This document shows positions 55,029 to 63,080 of a stretch of 64,000 bases of DNA, one piece after another. The notes under the pieces were generated by a model. The model saw nothing but the letters and a program-made list of their open reading frames with translations. It did no database searches and was not told the DNA's origin. The translations under genes were made by a program, and so were the position numbers. This stretch comes from Acidiphilium acidophilum (GTDB taxonomy: Bacteria; Pseudomonadota; Alphaproteobacteria; Acetobacterales; Acetobacteraceae). Within the stretch, counting starts at the first letter, position 1. Each line of letters opens with the position of its first letter. The stretch covers positions 2,153,501 to 2,217,500 of the forward strand of contig NZ_JAWXYB010000018.1 of the NCBI RefSeq assembly GCF_033842475.1, read 5' to 3'.

Positions 55029-55406
55029 TCATTCGATGCCGACAGATGCGCCCTGCTCTTCCAAGACCTTCTTGATCTTCTCGGCCTCGTCCTTGTTCAC
55101 GCCTTCCTTGACGGTCTTCGGCGCGCCTTCGACGAGATCCTTGGCTTCCTTTAGCCCGAGACCCGTGATGGTGCGGATTTCCTTGATCACGTTGATCTTC
55201 TTGTCGCCCGCAGCCTTCAGCACGACAGTGAATTCGGTCTGTTCCTCAACCGGCGCCGCGGCAGCAGCCGCACCAGCCGGAGCCGCCGCCGCCACAGGGG
55301 CCGCAGCAGAAACGCCCCACTTTTCTTCGAGCAGCTTGGAAAGCTCCGCTGCTTCGAGAACAGTGAGGGAAGAAAGTTGGTCAACTAAATTTGCCAGATC
55401 AGCCAT
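55029..55406 (-). CDS. rplL: 50S ribosomal protein L7/L12
   Basis: 125-residue stalk protein. It has an N-terminal dimerisation helix ([20 protein letters not shown]), an alanine-rich hinge (about residues 35-55) and the C-terminal factor-binding domain with [23 protein letters not shown] 55406 ([10 protein letters not shown]) is chosen over upstream in-frame codons. Separated from rplJ by 219 nt containing copy D of the palindromic repeat, which is unusual for this operon. Confidence 0.97.
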   Translation of the reverse strand: MADLANLVDQLSSLTVLEAAELSKLLEEKWGVSAAAPVAAAAPAGAAAAAAPVEEQTEFTVVLKAAGDKKINVIKEIRTITGLGLKEAKDLVEGAPKTVKEGVNKDEAEKIKKVLEEQGASVGIE

Positions 55407-55447
55407 TTCGTCAGTTCCTATAATAGTCGTTGCGATGGTTCCATGCA

Positions 55448-55466
55448 AGCCCGAACCGTTCGGGCT
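55448..55466 (-). promoter_or_regulatory. Hairpin in the rplJ-rplL gap
   Basis: AGCCCGAA (55448-55455) pairs with TTCGGGCT (55459-55466), an 8-bp stem with a 3-nt loop, 42 nt before the rplL start. It could be a processing site or attenuator; no T tract. Confidence 0.4.
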
Positions 55467-55498
55467 CGCTCACGGCGACGCTGAAGGGGTATCCGAAG

Positions 55499-55612
55499 TC
55501 TTCTTTTTGTGAACAAAAAGAAGCAAAAAAACTTTACGAATCTAGGTCGTGCCGGTGAAACGCCCGTGCACCAAATTCAACAAAGTTTTTTGCTTCTTTT
55601 TAAAAAAAAGCC
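55499..55612. repeat. AT-rich paired-palindrome repeat (copy D) between rplJ and rplL
   Basis: Left palindrome 55500-55523 (CTTCTTTTTGTG + AACAAAAAGAAG), then CAAAAAAACTTTA, a core with CGCCCGTGCAC, AAAGTTTTTTG, and a shortened right arm (GCTTCTTTTTAAAAAAAAGC, 55592-55611). It begins 14 nt after the rplJ stop (55626) in the transcribed direction. Confidence 0.85.
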
Positions 55613-55625
55613 TTCATTCCTCCCC

Positions 55626-56162
55626 TTACGCCGCCTCAGCGGTCTCTTCAGTCCCGTTCGCCTTGGCGTAAGCCGCAAAGACCCGCGCAAGCTGCCCCGC
55701 CGGCGCCTGCAGCACACCCGCAATCCGCGTTGCCGGCGCCTGGATCAGACCCAGGAGCTTGCCACGCAGTTGATCGAGCGACGGCAGTTCGGCCAACGCG
55801 CGGATCCCCGATGCATCGAGCATCTGAGTTCCCAACGCGCCACCGACCAGCACGAGCTTCTCATTGGTCTTGGCGAACTCGACCGCAGCCTTCGCCACCG
55901 CCACCGGATCATGCGACCACGCAAGCGCAGTCGGACCCTTCAGCAGCGGCACCAGCCCGTCGAACTTGGTGCCTTCCAAAGCGATATGGGCCAAACGGTT
56001 CTTCGCCACTTTGTATTGTGCGCCCGCCGCCCGCATCCGCACGCGCAACGCCGTCACATCGGCAACCGTCAAACCCTCATTGCGGGTCACCACGATCATC
56101 GACGTCTCGGCGAACACGGTCGCAAGCGAGTCCACGAACTCACGCTTCTGTGCGCGATCCAA
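55626..56162 (-). CDS. rplJ: 50S ribosomal protein L10
   Basis: 178-residue ribosomal stalk base protein that anchors L7/L12. The N-terminal domain has MIVVTRNEGLTVADVTALRV and KVAKNRLAHIAL; the C-terminal helix for L12 binding is LARVFAAYAKAN. Two starts are possible: GTG 56174 (four extra residues) or TTG 56162 (MDRAQKREFV). TTG is preferred because GGAG (56172-56169) lies 6 nt before it and homologues start MDRA. The 433-nt gap upstream contains the leader and copy E of the repeat. Confidence 0.95.
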   Translation of the reverse strand: MDRAQKREFVDSLATVFAETSMIVVTRNEGLTVADVTALRVRMRAAGAQYKVAKNRLAHIALEGTKFDGLVPLLKGPTALAWSHDPVAVAKAAVEFAKTNEKLVLVGGALGTQMLDASGIRALAELPSLDQLRGKLLGLIQAPATRIAGVLQAPAGQLARVFAAYAKANGTEETAEAA

Positions 56163-56168
56163 TTCGGT

Positions 56169-56172
56169 CTCC
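56169..56172 (-). promoter_or_regulatory. Ribosome binding site deciding the rplJ start
   Basis: GGAG on the minus strand, 6 nt before TTG 56162. The alternative GTG at 56174 overlaps this site and has no usable site of its own at the right distance. Confidence 0.6.
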
Positions 56173-56174
56173 AC

Positions 56175-56450
56175 TCGTCAGGCATCACGCGTTTGGACCG
56201 CGCAACACCGGTTTGCCCAAAACGGCCAGGACCATCCCGGCCGCATGTTCGCCTGTCCTGATTGGAACCATCGGTGCCTCAGCACCTCCGACACCCCATC
56301 TACGGCCTGCGGGCTCACACCCATTAACGCCCCGAAAGGCGACAAACCGTCTCGGACAGGTCCGGAACCGCCAGCACTGCCGGCAATCCCGTCATGGCCG
56401 AACCGAAGTCCGGCACATTCTCAACGCCACACGTGGGCGGCGTAAAAAAG
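56175..56450 (-). promoter_or_regulatory. Probable L10 leader upstream of rplJ
   Basis: About 275 nt of structured, non-coding sequence before rplJ, including GAGGTGCTGAGGCACCGATG (a strong small hairpin) and several other stems. This is the place of the L10 leader, where L10-L12 binds its own mRNA to repress translation. The identity rests on position; a covariance model search would decide. Frames on the other strand here are not convincing. Confidence 0.5.
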
Positions 56451-56459
56451 TTAGGTAAG

Positions 56460-56578
56460 ACTTCTTTTTGTGAACAAAAAGAAGCAAAAAAACTTTATGA
56501 ATCTGGTCCGAAGCCTTTGAATCGCCCGTGGCCCAGATCAACAAAAGTTTTGTGCTTCTTTTTTACAAAAAAGAAGCC
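56460..56578. repeat. AT-rich paired-palindrome repeat (copy E) between rplA and rplJ
   Basis: Left palindrome 56461-56484 (CTTCTTTTTGTG + AACAAAAAGAAG), CAAAAAAACTTTA, core with CGCCCGTGG, AAAAGTTTTGT, right palindrome 56554-56577 (GCTTCTTTTTTA + CAAAAAAGAAGC). It begins 17 nt after the rplA stop. Confidence 0.85.
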
Positions 56579-56595
56579 CTTCCCTTAGGAACTCC

Positions 56596-57288
56596 TCAAA
56601 CCGAAAGCGAACTCACATCAACCCGAACGCCCGGACCCATCGTGGAGGACAGCGCCGCCTTCTGCAAATACGTCCCTTTCGCCCCGGCCGGCTTCGCCTT
56701 CTGGATTGCATCGACCAACGCCTTCGCGTTCTCGATCAGCAATCCCGCGTCGAAACTCGCCTTGCCGATGCCCGCATGAATAATCCCGGCCTTCTCAGCC
56801 CGGAACTCCACCTGGCCCGACTTCGCCGCCGTCACCGCACCCTTAACGTCCATCGTCACAGTGCCCAGCTTCGGATTAGGCATCAGCCCGCGCGGCCCGA
56901 GAATCTTGCCCAGCCGCCCGACCAGCGCCATCATGTCCGGCGTCGCGATACAACGATCGAACGCAATGTTGCCCGCCTGCACCTGCTCGGCCAGATCATC
57001 GGCACCCACCACATCCGCACCCGCCGCCCGCGCCTCATCCGCCTTCGGCCCGCGCGCAAACACGCCAACCCGCAGCGTCTTGCCCGTCCCGTTCGGCAGC
57101 GAAATCAACCCACGCACCATCTGATCTGCATGACGCGGATCAATACCCAGATTGAGCGACAATTCCACCGTCTCATCGAACTTCGCCGTCGCATTGGTCT
57201 TCACCAACGCCATCGCTTCGTCCAACGCATACATCTTGTTCGCTTCGACCGAAGCGGTCGCCTTGGTCAAACGCTTGTTCTTCGCCAT
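56596..57288 (-). CDS. rplA: 50S ribosomal protein L1
   Basis: 230-residue L1 protein of the ribosomal stalk that binds 23S rRNA and can repress its own operon. It starts [20 protein letters not shown] and carries [20 protein letters not shown] and the [15 protein letters not shown] block, the family signature. It follows rplK after 2 nt. Confidence 0.97.
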   Translation of the reverse strand: MAKNKRLTKATASVEANKMYALDEAMALVKTNATAKFDETVELSLNLGIDPRHADQMVRGLISLPNGTGKTLRVGVFARGPKADEARAAGADVVGADDLAEQVQAGNIAFDRCIATPDMMALVGRLGKILGPRGLMPNPKLGTVTMDVKGAVTAAKSGQVEFRAEKAGIIHAGIGKASFDAGLLIENAKALVDAIQKAKPAGAKGTYLQKAALSSTMGPGVRVDVSSLSV

Positions 57289-57290
57289 GA

Positions 57291-57725
57291 TCAGCCCTCC
57301 ACCACAGAAAGACCCATCGATCGCGCAGACCCGATCAACATCCGCACCGCACCATCGACGTCATTGGCATTCATATGAACCATCTTGGTCGCCGCAATCT
57401 CGCGCAGCTGCGCCATCGTCACCTTGCCAACCATGGCACCCTTGCCCGTCGTGGTCGAACCCTTGGTGATCCCGGCGGCCTTCTTGAGAAAATACGTGTT
57501 CGGCGGCGTCTTCGTGATGAAGGTAAAGCTGCGATCGCCGAAAGCGGTAATCACCACCGGCACCGGCATGCCAACCTCCATGCCCTGCGTCGCCGCATTG
57601 AAATCCTTGCAGAACTGCATGATATTCAATCCGCGCTGCCCCAAAGCAGGCCCAACCGGCGGCGACGGGTTAGCCTTGCCCGCCGGTATCTGTAACTTGA
57701 TATAGCCAACAATCTTCTTAGCCAT
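57291..57725 (-). CDS. rplK: 50S ribosomal protein L11
   Basis: 144-residue L11, the 23S rRNA GTPase-centre protein. It starts [20 protein letters not shown] and contains [18 protein letters not shown] (the proline-helix segment targeted by thiostrepton). ATG 57725 is chosen; the open frame extends further. First gene of the ribosomal/polymerase operon here; secE and nusG, which normally precede it, are not in the next 6 kb. Confidence 0.97.
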   Translation of the reverse strand: MAKKIVGYIKLQIPAGKANPSPPVGPALGQRGLNIMQFCKDFNAATQGMEVGMPVPVVITAFGDRSFTFITKTPPNTYFLKKAAGITKGSTTTGKGAMVGKVTMAQLREIAATKMVHMNANDVDGAVRMLIGSARSMGLSVVEG

Positions 57726-57878
57726 AACCCAACTCCATCCTCGGCGAAAACACGCCAATAGACCGCGGTCCAACCGGCCAGAGCACCCCTGCCCCAGCCT
57801 CCCGCGTTCTGTAAGCCCTTTCGATACCACCCCCGAATGCGGATGTCGAGTCAGAACGCAAGAGCATGAGCAGCGGCT

Positions 57879-58163
57879 CTATCGAACTCGCTTCCCGAAA
57901 TCATGGTTGCCGATGTGAATAATTTCCATTTCCATCTGGTTCAAGTCGGCCATATAGACGCGCAAATGATAGCTTGCTCTTATTGTATACAGATTATTGC
58001 GACCCTTATATTTCTCGAACTTGAGGCTCTGGTCCAGCGGGTTTTTCCTGAACTTTTGCAATGCCGATGCAACAAGAGCCCGATCCGGTCCGCTGACTTT
58101 TTTCAATCTCTTTCTGGTGGACTGCGTCAGGCGTAACTTGGCATGCCCGATCCCAACAGTCAC
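57879..58163 (-). CDS. RelE/ParE-superfamily toxin-like protein
   Basis: 94-residue small basic protein, GTG start. The C-terminal half follows the RelE/ParE pattern: LKFEKYKGRNNLYTIRASYH, LRVYMADL, and the closing IIHIGNHDFGKRV. It begins 4 nt after the stop of a 201-residue gene, the layout of a toxin-antitoxin operon with an unusually long first partner. The base composition is well below the surrounding genes, suggesting horizontal transfer. Catalytic residues of ribosome-dependent RelE cannot be assigned by eye, so the target is open. Confidence 0.6.
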   Translation of the reverse strand: MTVGIGHAKLRLTQSTRKRLKKVSGPDRALVASALQKFRKNPLDQSLKFEKYKGRNNLYTIRASYHLRVYMADLNQMEMEIIHIGNHDFGKRVR

Positions 58164-58167
58164 TAGA

Positions 58168-58773
58168 TCAGCCGACGCTTGCTAAAAACTGGTCTAATTC
58201 TTTTGCCGTGGGGCCGACAATGCGTTGTTGTGGCAACTCAGATTCGATATGTGCTTGAAGAACCCGAAGCGCTAAAACAAGATCAAACAGACATGAGAAG
58301 GCAAGTGACATACTATTTAGCCAGTCTCGTACATCGGCGGCCAACGTCATTAGATCGCCGTTCCCCGATCTCCGGAAAGTCCGAAGGACAGGAGCAAAGC
58401 CCTTTTTCAAATTCTTGAACGCCGAACCATCCATTCCACAACGTTGCTCAAGTGAATCGGCAGTGTGCTCGATCAGTTGCGCAATGGCCACTAAATCGTC
58501 CGTGGAAACCTTGGTATCATCTTCAACCGCCGGAGGCGGCAGCGCCCGCAGCACCGTATTGAAGGCCGTCACCGTATCCGTAATGCCCTTTATCGTAACG
58601 GCCTGTTCCTCGTAATTTGCCACCATGCCACGCACCTTCGCGTGCGTCTCCAAAATGCGGCCTGATAATCCCTTGGGAGACAGCAGGTCAGGCGCTTGAA
58701 AAATCGCCCCGTTGCCGGCGGCCAATGCAGTCGGAATAACAGCTTCAATCTGACTAAAAATCGCAGCTTGCAT
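58168..58773 (-). CDS. Unknown protein paired with the RelE-like protein
   Basis: 201-residue protein, no family recognised. It appears helical, with a start MQAAIFSQIEAVIPTALAAG, a central region rich in Asp/Glu/Val, and a hydrophobic stretch (LNSMSLAFSCLFDLVLALRV) near the C-terminus. No DNA-binding helix-turn-helix typical of antitoxins is obvious, and it is longer than most antitoxins. The tight spacing to the RelE-like gene and shared low GC suggest one acquired unit. It may be an antitoxin of a new type or an unrelated neighbour. Confidence 0.5.
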   Translation of the reverse strand: MQAAIFSQIEAVIPTALAAGNGAIFQAPDLLSPKGLSGRILETHAKVRGMVANYEEQAVTIKGITDTVTAFNTVLRALPPPAVEDDTKVSTDDLVAIAQLIEHTADSLEQRCGMDGSAFKNLKKGFAPVLRTFRRSGNGDLMTLAADVRDWLNSMSLAFSCLFDLVLALRVLQAHIESELPQQRIVGPTAKELDQFLASVG

Positions 58774-58908
58774 TGCCTGACTATACCACGTTCTGATTGA
58801 CAGGCACAATTATCGCCATTCGTTACGTCTGCTTTGAATGCTTTGGGTGACACATCCGCCGTATTCCCGATCCGATCGATCGCGTTGAAATCTGCCCAGT
58901 AATCGTCC

Positions 58909-58974
58909 AGCAAGCGTAGCAAGCGTAGCAAGCGTAGGATGGGCAGAGCGCTTGCGAAGCCCATCAACTTCAAC
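58909..58974. repeat. Tandem repeat and REP-like hairpin
   Basis: Three copies of AGCAAGCGT in a row (within 58910-58936) run into GTAGGATGGGCAGAGCGCTT GCGAAGCCCATC. The outer GATGGGC and GCCCATC pair as a hairpin. This is the type of REP-like sequence scattered through many proteobacterial genomes. It sits in the 290-nt gap between the unknown gene and the Pmp3-like gene, which otherwise shows nothing. Confidence 0.6.
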
Positions 58975-59066
58975 CCGGTCAAACACGGAAAATCACACCT
59001 TCCGCCGTAGTCGGCCCGGCGCAAGATCGATAAACTGCCTCCAACTCGACCAACAAGGAACATCAC

Positions 59067-59255
59067 ATGCGCCTGATCCTCGCGATCCTGCTCCCCTGGG
59101 TCCAGTTCTTCACCATCGGCAGACCGTTCGCCGGACTTATCTGCCTCGTCCTGCAGATCACCCTGATCGGCTGGATTCCCGCCGCTATCTGGTCGGTTTA
59201 CGCACTCAGCCAGTACAAGACCGATGAGAAAATCAGGAACGCCTCACGCTGGTAA
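59067..59255 (+). CDS. YqaE/Pmp3 family small membrane protein
   Basis: 62-residue protein with two hydrophobic segments (RLILAILLPWVQFFTIG and LICLVLQITLIGWIPAAIW) and a short charged tail (YKTDEKIRNASRW). This matches the YqaE/Pmp3 (UPF0057) family, small inner-membrane stress proteins. AAGGAAC about 7 nt before the ATG acts as ribosome site. The proline after the second segment (GWIP) is typical. Confidence 0.8.
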   Translation: MRLILAILLPWVQFFTIGRPFAGLICLVLQITLIGWIPAAIWSVYALSQYKTDEKIRNASRW

Positions 59256-59476
59256 CGACAGCGCCTGCCACCGCGCCCTCGCCCGCGCCCTCTACCCGGC
59301 GGACTGGCATCCCCCGGCCGCCCCTCACAAACAGCGGTTATTAACCATGCAGCAATCAAACTCGATCATCTTGAGAAGCCGCCCGCTGTTCAACGGAAAA
59401 AACCCGCTCGGTGAAAAACCCTGCGCCTGCAAACCCGAGCATGTCCGGGAAATCGGTCATCCCGTCATAAATCTGC

Positions 59477-60004
59477 TCACCCCTTCGACTGCGTAAGAAT
59501 CGCCAGCCAATCCTTCCCGATCTTCCGACGGATCGTCTCGGCCCGTCGCGCCGCGCTCAAAACTTCGCCCTCGTGCTCCGACCCCAGCATGCCCAGCACG
59601 CCCGCAAGCCGTTTGATCTCGGGGGTAACCGGCGCCGCCACCGGCTTCTGCGGGGGAATCTCGCGCCGCCTGCTGCCCGTTTTGTAGGCGTCGCCGTCCC
59701 GATGCTCATCGCTGGTCCGGCGCGACCCGTCCGATCCCGCACCACGCGCCTTGCGCGCTGCAGGACCCGCTGGCTGTTTATAGGCAGCAGCCAGCATCCA
59801 GTAACGCCCGGTCTGGATAATCGCGCCCTTGTGCTTGAGGGAGGACAGTGCCCGCCGCACCGCCGCCTCCAACGGCGGCGAAACCGGCAAGCCCACCGCT
59901 GCGGCAACCGCCTGCACGACAACGAACCCCGCCGCCCGCACATCAGGCCCGCTCAACGAGTCAACGATATACTGCTCAACCCAATCCCGACCGCCCGCCA
60001 CCAC
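59477..60004 (-). CDS. Hypothetical protein with winged-helix-like N-terminus
   Basis: 175-residue protein. The N-terminal part (about residues 1-70) may form a small helical domain with ALSSLKHKGAIIQTGRYWML, reminiscent of a winged helix. A charged, glycine/arginine-rich linker (about residues 80-115) leads to a C-terminal helix containing LAGVLGMLGSEHEGEVLSAA and RRAETIRRKIGKDW, a motif seen in alphaproteobacterial proteins of unknown role. No family function is assigned. Confidence 0.6.
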   Translation of the reverse strand: MVAGGRDWVEQYIVDSLSGPDVRAAGFVVVQAVAAAVGLPVSPPLEAAVRRALSSLKHKGAIIQTGRYWMLAAAYKQPAGPAARKARGAGSDGSRRTSDEHRDGDAYKTGSRRREIPPQKPVAAPVTPEIKRLAGVLGMLGSEHEGEVLSAARRAETIRRKIGKDWLAILTQSKG

Positions 60005-60095
60005 GCCCCTCCCGAATGCACGCCTTCCATATCACATTCGTGCTGTGTCATTGCGAGGATTGCGGAAGAAGTTGGGTGGCGAAAGGTGAGGGAAG

Positions 60096-60214
60096 CGGTT
60101 CTTTTTTGCAAAAAAGAACCAAAAAACTCTCTCCAATCTGGGCCCGTGCCGTACAAAACGCCCGTGTCCCAAAGGAGCAGAAGTTTTTTGCTACTTTTTT
60201 CCAAAAAAGTAGCC
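60096..60214. repeat. AT-rich paired-palindrome repeat (copy F)
   Basis: Left palindrome 60097-60120 (GGTTCTTTTTTG + CAAAAAAGAACC), CAAAAAACTCT, core with CGCCCGTGTCCC, AAGTTTTTTG, right palindrome 60190-60213 (GCTACTTTTTTC + CAAAAAAGTAGC). Both arms differ from the other copies at paired positions, so each hairpin stays intact. Confidence 0.85.
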
Positions 60215-60258
60215 TTCCCTTCCCGGCCTTACGTTGTCACATAATAACAATTAGAGCC

Positions 60259-60295
60259 AAAAAAAAAGCGGACCCGGAATAAATCCCGGGCCCGC
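60259..60295 (-). terminator. Rho-independent terminator after the PRC-barrel-like gene
   Basis: On the minus strand GCGGGCCCGGGATT pairs with CCGGGTCCGC (a long stem with a 7-nt loop) and is followed by nine T residues (complement of 60259-60267). It lies 35 nt after the stop of the gene at 60330. Confidence 0.88.
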
Positions 60296-60329
60296 CACCG
60301 TTCAACAAATCACATCGGCGAAAGGGTAA

Positions 60330-60743
60330 TCAATCCGACGTGCCGTTGTTATAATGGAATTTCGGCATCGCCTTGAGCTTGGCGGTCGTCGCACCCGGAT
60401 AAACCACGCTGTAATCGGGGTTTTTCGCGGTCGATTTCGGATCGCTCTTCTCGAACTTCAGTTTGCTGAAGGGAAACGACACCATCCGCCCGTCCGCGGA
60501 TGCCACCGCCATCGGCGCCCCGCCGCTATCGCTCATCAGAATATTCTTCAGCGTCCCGACATCCTTGCCGCTGTTGTTGTAAATCGTGGCGCCGTCGAGC
60601 CCCGAGGTCCGCAGCATTCCGTTAGTCATAGTCAGCGTGCCGCCGAGCTTGTGGGTGCTCGTGCCGCTATCTGCCATCGCAATGCCGTAACTGACGAAAA
60701 GCGCCGTTCCGGCCAGAACACCGGCCTTGATCATCTTGTTCAT
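60330..60743 (-). CDS. Exported PRC-barrel-like small protein
   Basis: 137-residue protein with a signal peptide (MNKMIKAGVLAGTALFVSYG, cleaved near residue 24) followed by ATIYNNSGKDVGTLKNILMS, which resembles the opening of a PRC-barrel domain (a typical beta-strand-turn with D-x-x-G), then VSFPFSKLKF. PRC-barrel proteins of this kind are common secreted or periplasmic proteins. Has its own terminator. No domain function is known. Confidence 0.7.
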   Translation of the reverse strand: MNKMIKAGVLAGTALFVSYGIAMADSGTSTHKLGGTLTMTNGMLRTSGLDGATIYNNSGKDVGTLKNILMSDSGGAPMAVASADGRMVSFPFSKLKFEKSDPKSTAKNPDYSVVYPGATTAKLKAMPKFHYNNGTSD

Positions 60744-60883
60744 ATTGGTCTCCGTGTAAAAGCGTTCTTCACAAAACCGTTGCTCTACAAAGCAACTCTT
60801 CGAATTACGGAGGTCGGCGTTCGCTTCGTCTGTTACAAGCGCAAACGAATGACGCGGATATTACGTATACTCAATTCGTTCCG

Positions 60884-62335
60884 TCAGTGACCGATCGGTT
60901 CGGGTTCGGGATCCAGGGTTTCGCGCAACGCCACATCCTGCACCTTGATCCCGATCAGCAATCCCGCCGCCGCAAACGCTGCCACCGCCAGAAACGTGAT
61001 GTGGAAGGCCGCCGGCAGCGCCGAACCTGCCGCCACCGTCCGATGAGCGTTGCCCAGCTCATCGATCGCATTGCCCAACCGCATCGTCAGAATCGTCCCC
61101 GCCAGCGTCGCGCCGAACGCGCCGCCCATCGCCCGCAACAACAGCAGCGTCGCGGTCGCCGCACCCACATCGGCACGGGAGGCCGCGTTCTGGATTGCCA
61201 CCAGCGTCGAAGGCAGCACGAATCCCAGCCCCACCCCCATCATGAACGTCACGAAAACCAGCAGGCCGAGCGGCAGCGTATCCGGCAGGATCCCGAGCAG
61301 CAGAAACCCCAGCGTGGTCGCCCCCAACCCGCCGAGCATCAGCCCCCTCGTCCGCCCGATCCGTCGCGCCAACTGGCCCGCCGCAAACGCCCCGATCGTG
61401 CTGGCCACCAGAAACGGCATGATCTCCCAGCCCGACTGCGCCGCGTTGGCCCGGAACACGAGCTGAAAAAACAACGGCAGTGAAAAGATCGCGGAAAACA
61501 TGATCAGCGCGGTAATGAACCCGATCACCACGAGCCGGTTGAACGAGCCGTTGGCAAACAGGCGCACCGGCAGCAGCGGCGTCGACGCCTTCTGTTCCCA
61601 CCACCATAGCGCCCCGATCAGCACGAACCCCGCGATGAACACACCGACCACCGGCACTGAATCCCACCGATAGGTATGCCCGCCCCAGGACAGGCCGAGC
61701 AGAAACGCGGTCACCGCCAGGGTCAGCAATCCCGCGCCCTCGAAATCGATCCGCCCGCCGCGCGTCACCTGCCGCAATTGCCGCAGCCCGATCTGGCTGA
61801 GTACCAGCGCCGCAATGCCAAGGGGCAGATTGAACCAAAAAATCCACCGCCAGGTCAGATGATCGGTCACCCATCCGCCGACCACAGGCCCTGCGGTCGA
61901 GGCCACGCCCCACATGCCCGCGAGCCAGCCCTGATATTTCCCCCGTTCGCGCGGCGAAACCACATCGGCGATCGCCGCCTGGGAAATCGCGAACAGTCCG
62001 CCGCCGCCGATCCCCTGCAACGCCCGAGCTCCGACCAGCTCCGGCAATGTCTGCGAAACCGCGCACAGGCACGACGCCCCGACGAACAGCACGATGGAGG
62101 GAATCAGGGTCCGCCTCCGCCCGAACTGGTCGGACAGGCGGCCGTAAAGCGGTGTCGTCGCCGTCGAGGTCAGAAGATAGGCCGTGACCACCCAGGACAG
62201 ATGCGAAAACCCGTGCAGATCCGCCCCGATCGCCGGCACCGCCGGGATCACCACGGTCTGGTCGATCGCCGCGAGCATCATGCACAGGATGATGCCGGTA
62301 ATAACCTGTAGCCGCTGCTTGTGGGTATATTCCAT
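60884..62335 (-). CDS. MFS drug-efflux transporter (DHA2, EmrB/QacA type)
   Basis: 483-residue membrane protein with about 14 hydrophobic segments. Motif A reads YGRLSDQFGRRRTL, and the DHA2 subfamily signature is AAIDQTVVIPAVPAI near the N-terminus with GGGGLFAISQAAIADVVSPR later. ATG 62335 is preferred over a longer upstream frame. No EmrA-type membrane fusion protein is adjacent, so the substrate and partner are open. Confidence 0.9.
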   Translation of the reverse strand: MEYTHKQRLQVITGIILCMMLAAIDQTVVIPAVPAIGADLHGFSHLSWVVTAYLLTSTATTPLYGRLSDQFGRRRTLIPSIVLFVGASCLCAVSQTLPELVGARALQGIGGGGLFAISQAAIADVVSPRERGKYQGWLAGMWGVASTAGPVVGGWVTDHLTWRWIFWFNLPLGIAALVLSQIGLRQLRQVTRGGRIDFEGAGLLTLAVTAFLLGLSWGGHTYRWDSVPVVGVFIAGFVLIGALWWWEQKASTPLLPVRLFANGSFNRLVVIGFITALIMFSAIFSLPLFFQLVFRANAAQSGWEIMPFLVASTIGAFAAGQLARRIGRTRGLMLGGLGATTLGFLLLGILPDTLPLGLLVFVTFMMGVGLGFVLPSTLVAIQNAASRADVGAATATLLLLRAMGGAFGATLAGTILTMRLGNAIDELGNAHRTVAAGSALPAAFHITFLAVAAFAAAGLLIGIKVQDVALRETLDPEPEPIGH

Positions 62336-62504
62336 GAAGCCCCGTTCCGAACCGGCGATACCATTGTCTGCCCCCGCCGCACGGGCAATCCCTCGGGTCC
62401 GATTTGGTGCAGCAAGGCTGACATGCACATGGCAATGGCCCGCGTTTGCGCGGCGCCCGCCGCTGCCTTACCGTAAGCGGCAACATCACAGATGAGAGAC
62501 CCCG

Positions 62505-63080
62505 ATGCCCCTCACCCCAGCCGAATCCCGCGAGTTGCTCCATCTGCGCGACATCGCCATTCGCGGCTACCTCCGCACCGACGGACTGGTCGATATCGAA
62601 GCCCATATGGCCGATACCAAGACCTACAGTTTCGCCAACCACGATCGCGGCCGGATCAACGCCGGCGAAGCCCTGCACGGCATGTGGCTGCGCCTCACGG
62701 TGGATACGGGCCTGACCGTCCAGCGCGCCGAAGCCGCGATGGATTCGACGCCGCACGCCATCTGCCCCGGCGTCGCCCCGAACTTCGCCCGGCTCGAAGG
62801 CCTCACCATCGGGCGCGGCTTCCTCAAAGGTGCGATGGAACGGGTCGGTGGCACCCAGGGCTGCACCCATCTGCGCGAACTGCTCCAGCAGGTCGCAACC
62901 GTCGCGATCCAGACCATGTTCAGCCTTCGCGCGCACAAGGCAGCCCGTGAAGGCGGCGTCAGCGAGGACCGGTGGGAGATCCCCCCGGCTCTGCTCAATT
63001 CGTGCCATGCTTACGACGAAACCGGCCCGCTGGTCGCGGCGGTGCGTGAACGTGCGAAGGCCCGCGCCCTTACTGACTGA
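62505..63080 (+). CDS. DUF2889 domain protein
   Basis: 191-residue protein of the DUF2889 family. It starts MPLTPAESRELLHLRDIAIR and includes GLVDIEAHMADTKTYSF and GEALHGMWLRLTVDTGLTV, the family blocks, with CPGVAPNFARLEGL and GGTQGCTHLRELLQQVATVA later. The function is unknown; members often sit beside degradation genes for aromatic or hydroxy acids. It is convergent with otnC, overlapping at the 3' ends by 11 nt. Confidence 0.85.
   Translation: MPLTPAESRELLHLRDIAIRGYLRTDGLVDIEAHMADTKTYSFANHDRGRINAGEALHGMWLRLTVDTGLTVQRAEAAMDSTPHAICPGVAPNFARLEGLTIGRGFLKGAMERVGGTQGCTHLRELLQQVATVAIQTMFSLRAHKAAREGGVSEDRWEIPPALLNSCHAYDETGPLVAAVRERAKARALTD

Larger units (their letters stand above)
60005..60329. 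other. Intergenic region: repeat copy F and a terminator
   Basis: No gene. Holds copy F of the palindromic repeat and the terminator after the PRC-barrel-like gene, plus about 90 nt of unremarkable sequence. Short frames through the repeat are not genes. Confidence 0.7.

Noticed and set aside
58590-59066. 158-codon minus-strand frame overlapping the unknown 201-residue gene and the REP-like repeat
   Set aside because: It runs through the tandem repeat (LLRLLRLL) and hairpin; no plausible start or family.
59224-59496. 90-codon plus-strand frame after the Pmp3-like gene
   Set aside because: Overlaps the end of the gene at 59067, no ribosome binding site and no recognisable sequence.
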